A stretch of 7,012 bases of DNA. It comes from Candidatus Heimdallarchaeota archaeon (GTDB taxonomy: Archaea > Asgardarchaeota > Heimdallarchaeia > Heimdallarchaeales > Kariarchaeaceae). The stretch covers positions 1-7,012 of the forward strand of contig WAMJ01000233.1 in assembly GCA_015522385.1 (NCBI GenBank), written 5' to 3'. The position numbers were made by a program, and so were the translations under genes. Of this stretch, positions 5,167-7,012 are shown piece by piece (position 1 is the first letter of the stretch; each line of letters starts with the position of its first letter). Under the pieces are notes generated by a model. The model was given only the letters and a program-made list of their open reading frames with translations, did no database searches and was not told where the DNA came from.

Positions 5167-7012
5167 CAGACCACCTCCACTCCTTTGAGTTTTGATATCT
5201 TGAACCAGAGGTTCTTCTTTGATTGTTGCCTTTTGAAATTCCCGTAGTTGCAGAATAGCACAATCCCGCGCTTTGCCCTGGTGAAGACGGTGAACAGCTC
5301 ATTCATGTTCGAGAGAATTCCGTGTCTCCCCGTCCGTGTCGCTGAGAAGAACATGTAGTCATGGTCTGTGTTCTTGAAGTTGCGGTGAGTACGCACAGTT
5401 ACCGAGATGCCCGATGAGGGGTGTTTCAGACTTCCGTCCCCCTGTTCGGTGTACCCTTTTTTCTTGAGCTTGCTCGTGATATGCTCGACCTGCCCGGTGT
5501 ACATTGATGAAACTGCTATGGATAGGTCTCCCTTGAACTTGTCAAGGTACTCTACGACCTTATTGGTCTCAAAATCGTTCCTGTAGGTCTCATTTCCGTT
5601 ATCCTTCTGAATCTTTGTCTCCTTCATCCCCTTGCTGGTCGTGTCGACGACCTTCACTGGAAAACCTAAGAACCGGAGGTTGTTACTCTCCAATTGAGAG
5701 GTGTCGGCATTAGAAAACTGCTCCTCAAAGATTTGCCCAAGAACCTTTGCGTACTCACGCGTGTACCTGTAGAGGGTCTTGAACGTGAGCTCCTCTTTGT
5801 TTCTGTCCTCGAACTCACTTTTGAGAACCTCGATAGCTGGAGTGTGAAGGATCTGCAGGTCATTCCTGTGCGAATTATAGAGGCTTTTTGACCTCTTCTC
5901 GGCTTCTATCAAATTATCTGTTAATGGTGTCACCCTCTCATCTTCCTTCGGGAACTCCATGTTTCTGTAGTCGGGGATGGACAGTGGGGACAACCCGATT
6001 GGTCTGGACTGATTCAGGTCACCCGTGATTACCCACTTCTTTGCGTACTGGGCGGTGAATAGGACACTGGGGAAGTTTATGTCACTGCTGTCCTCTGCGA
6101 TGACGACGTCAAAAATGGGCAGTTGCTCGTGGTAGTCCTCGACATTGATCTCGTAGTCTCCCAGCTCACTGATTACCGAGAACAGTCCATCTGCCGTGCT
6201 GAAGTGCAGGCGGTTACTCAGGGTGATGAGGGTATTGGCTATGTCCTTCTTGAACAGATCGAGGGTTCTTATCTGTAGCTTCTTGATCTTGATGTCCTGC
6301 TGATCGTTGATGACTTTATCTAACTCTTCCTGTACTCGCTTCTTGATTGCATTTGCCTTGTTGGTACTGAGGTATTGCTGGACTTCCTTCGTCACCTTGT
6401 TCTTAGTATTTTTAGTAGCATAGCGGATGACCTCACTCTTATCCTTTAGTCCCATGATGATCTTGTCCAGTGCTTTGTGGGGGTGCGTGACCACGAGGAC
6501 ACTTTGCCTCCTACTCGCCAACTCATTGAGGGCAGTGAGTATCGATGTGGTCTTTCCTGTCCCAGCAAGTCCCTCCACGATCGTAAGGTCTCTGGTAAGG
6601 ATGGAGTCAATTGCTTGTATTTGCTTTTTGTTGAGATATTCGTGCTCCCCGAACTCCTCAGCTTCACTTTCCTGTTTCATCCCCGCTAGGACTCTATGGA
6701 GTTTGTAGATTGCACTCTCGCGATTCATCGGTGGTAGGAAGAGGTTGTGCCACTGTCTCATTCTTCTATACTCCCTCCTCTCATTGTTTGTGAGATTCTC
6801 TATCCTGATATCTTTACTGCCCCCATGGTATGTTGGTGTGATCTGGAACAGACCGTCTTCTTCCTCTGTTATCGTGTGCTTCACACCATCTATGTACACA
6901 TCAAGTCTGTTGTTCTTCGGCGTGAAGTTATCGATGACTATCTTTCCATTATTGGTAGTTGTGAATCTCCTCCTGACGGTGGATCGGTTCCGGATGGAAT
7001 TAACCTGAGATC
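5166..7012 (-). CDS. SF1 Upf1-like (COG1112-type) helicase, 5'-truncated by the window edge
   Basis: This is an SF1B helicase of the Upf1/Dna2/SMUBP2 type, predicted to use ATP to move along RNA or DNA. The frame has no stop from 7012 to the TGA at 5168-5166. The first in-frame start codon, a GTG at 6899, lacks a ribosome binding site, and 37 more in-frame codons precede it, so the true start is probably outside. Numbered from that GTG: Q-motif-like LNKKQIQAI (89-97), Walker A GLAGTGKT (110-117), motif Ia VLVVTHPHKALD (134-145), a basic helical insertion (about 165-220), motif II DVVIAEDSS (264-272), motif III GDLNQSRP (293-300), motif IV-like YRYTREYAKVL (377-387), motif V region (501-519) and motif VI FTRAKRG (539-545) with Arg541 as the arginine finger. 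Motif II reads ED where DE is standard, and motif V lacks the usual QGxE. No kinase or nuclease domain is visible in this part. Confidence 0.88.
   Translation of the reverse strand, partial: SQVNSIRNRSTVRRRFTTTNNGKIVIDNFTPKNNRLDVYIDGVKHTITEEEDGLFQITPTYHGGSKDIRIENLTNNERREYRRMRQWHNLFLPPMNRESAIYKLHRVLAGMKQESEAEEFGEHEYLNKKQIQAIDSILTRDLTIVEGLAGTGKTTSILTALNELASRRQSVLVVTHPHKALDKIIMGLKDKSEVIRYATKNTKNKVTKEVQQYLSTNKANAIKKRVQEELDKVINDQQDIKIKKLQIRTLDLFKKDIANTLITLSNRLHFSTADGLFSVISELGDYEINVEDYHEQLPIFDVVIAEDSSDINFPSVLFTAQYAKKWVITGDLNQSRPIGLSPLSIPDYRNMEFPKEDERVTPLTDNLIEAEKRSKSLYNSHRNDLQILHTPAIEVLKSEFEDRNKEELTFKTLYRYTREYAKVLGQIFEEQFSNADTSQLESNNLRFLGFPVKVVDTTSKGMKETKIQKDNGNETYRNDFETNKVVEYLDKFKGDLSIAVSSMYTGQVEHITSKLKKKGYTEQGDGSLKHPSSGISVTVRTHRNFKNTDHDYMFFSATRTGRHGILSNMNELFTVFTRAKRGIVLFCNYGNFKRQQSKKNLWFKISKLKGVEVV
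5172..5178 (-). promoter_or_regulatory. strong Shine-Dalgarno of the middle operon gene
   Basis: GGAGGTG, five bases before the ATG at 5166, is an almost full-length complement of the 16S rRNA 3' end (archaeal or bacterial). It lies within the last codons of the helicase and fixes the start of the middle gene. With the TGATG overlap it points to efficient re-initiation and near-equal production of the first two proteins. Confidence 0.75.

Noticed and set aside
1..7012. CRISPR array, insertion sequence, tRNA or rRNA gene
   Set aside because: I saw no spaced identical repeats, no transposase with flanking inverted repeats, and no tRNA- or rRNA-like sequence in the window.

Overview
The window looks like an accessory, defence-associated stretch of a prokaryotic genome, most likely archaeal. 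I infer this from an A/T-rich TATA-like box about 25 bases upstream of a start codon (leaderless style), very strong GGAGGTG-type ribosome binding sites inside an operon, and a Csx15-type protein. None of these rules out a bacterium. There is no rRNA or tRNA gene to settle the taxonomy. Nearly all intact genes lie on the minus strand.

The left part (about 1-2670) is mostly decayed. A hotdog-fold acyl-CoA thioesterase of the FlK type (31-530, minus) is split by a frameshift. A plus-strand gene of unknown function (about 744-1401) can be read only by changing frame three times. A short minus-strand fragment (2173-2355) keeps the N-terminus and Walker A loop of a RecF/OLD-like AAA ATPase and then stops. 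Between these lies one intact gene (1590-2093, minus). Its core resembles Csx15, a small protein family found with type III CRISPR systems and linked to cyclic oligoadenylate (cOA) binding or turnover. No CRISPR array or other cas gene is visible here.

The right part (2669-7012) is a compact, intact minus-strand operon of three genes, transcribed from the right edge. It encodes an SF1 Upf1-like (COG1112-type) helicase whose 5' end lies outside the window, an unrecognised acidic protein with an N-terminal winged-helix-like region, and a phospholipase D (PLD)-superfamily protein with two HKD motifs. The genes overlap by 1 and 4 bases and have good internal ribosome binding sites, so they are probably translated together and act together.

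A Upf1-like helicase paired with a PLD nuclease is the core of the Mokosh anti-phage system. Here the pair is separated by an unfamiliar third protein, and no kinase domain is visible. My best hypothesis is a Mokosh-related or independently assembled nuclease-helicase defence module, next to a cOA-related accessory gene and the debris of other genes, as expected in a defence island. The helicase's motif II reads ED where DE is usual, and its motif V is degenerate, so its biochemistry may depart from the family norm.
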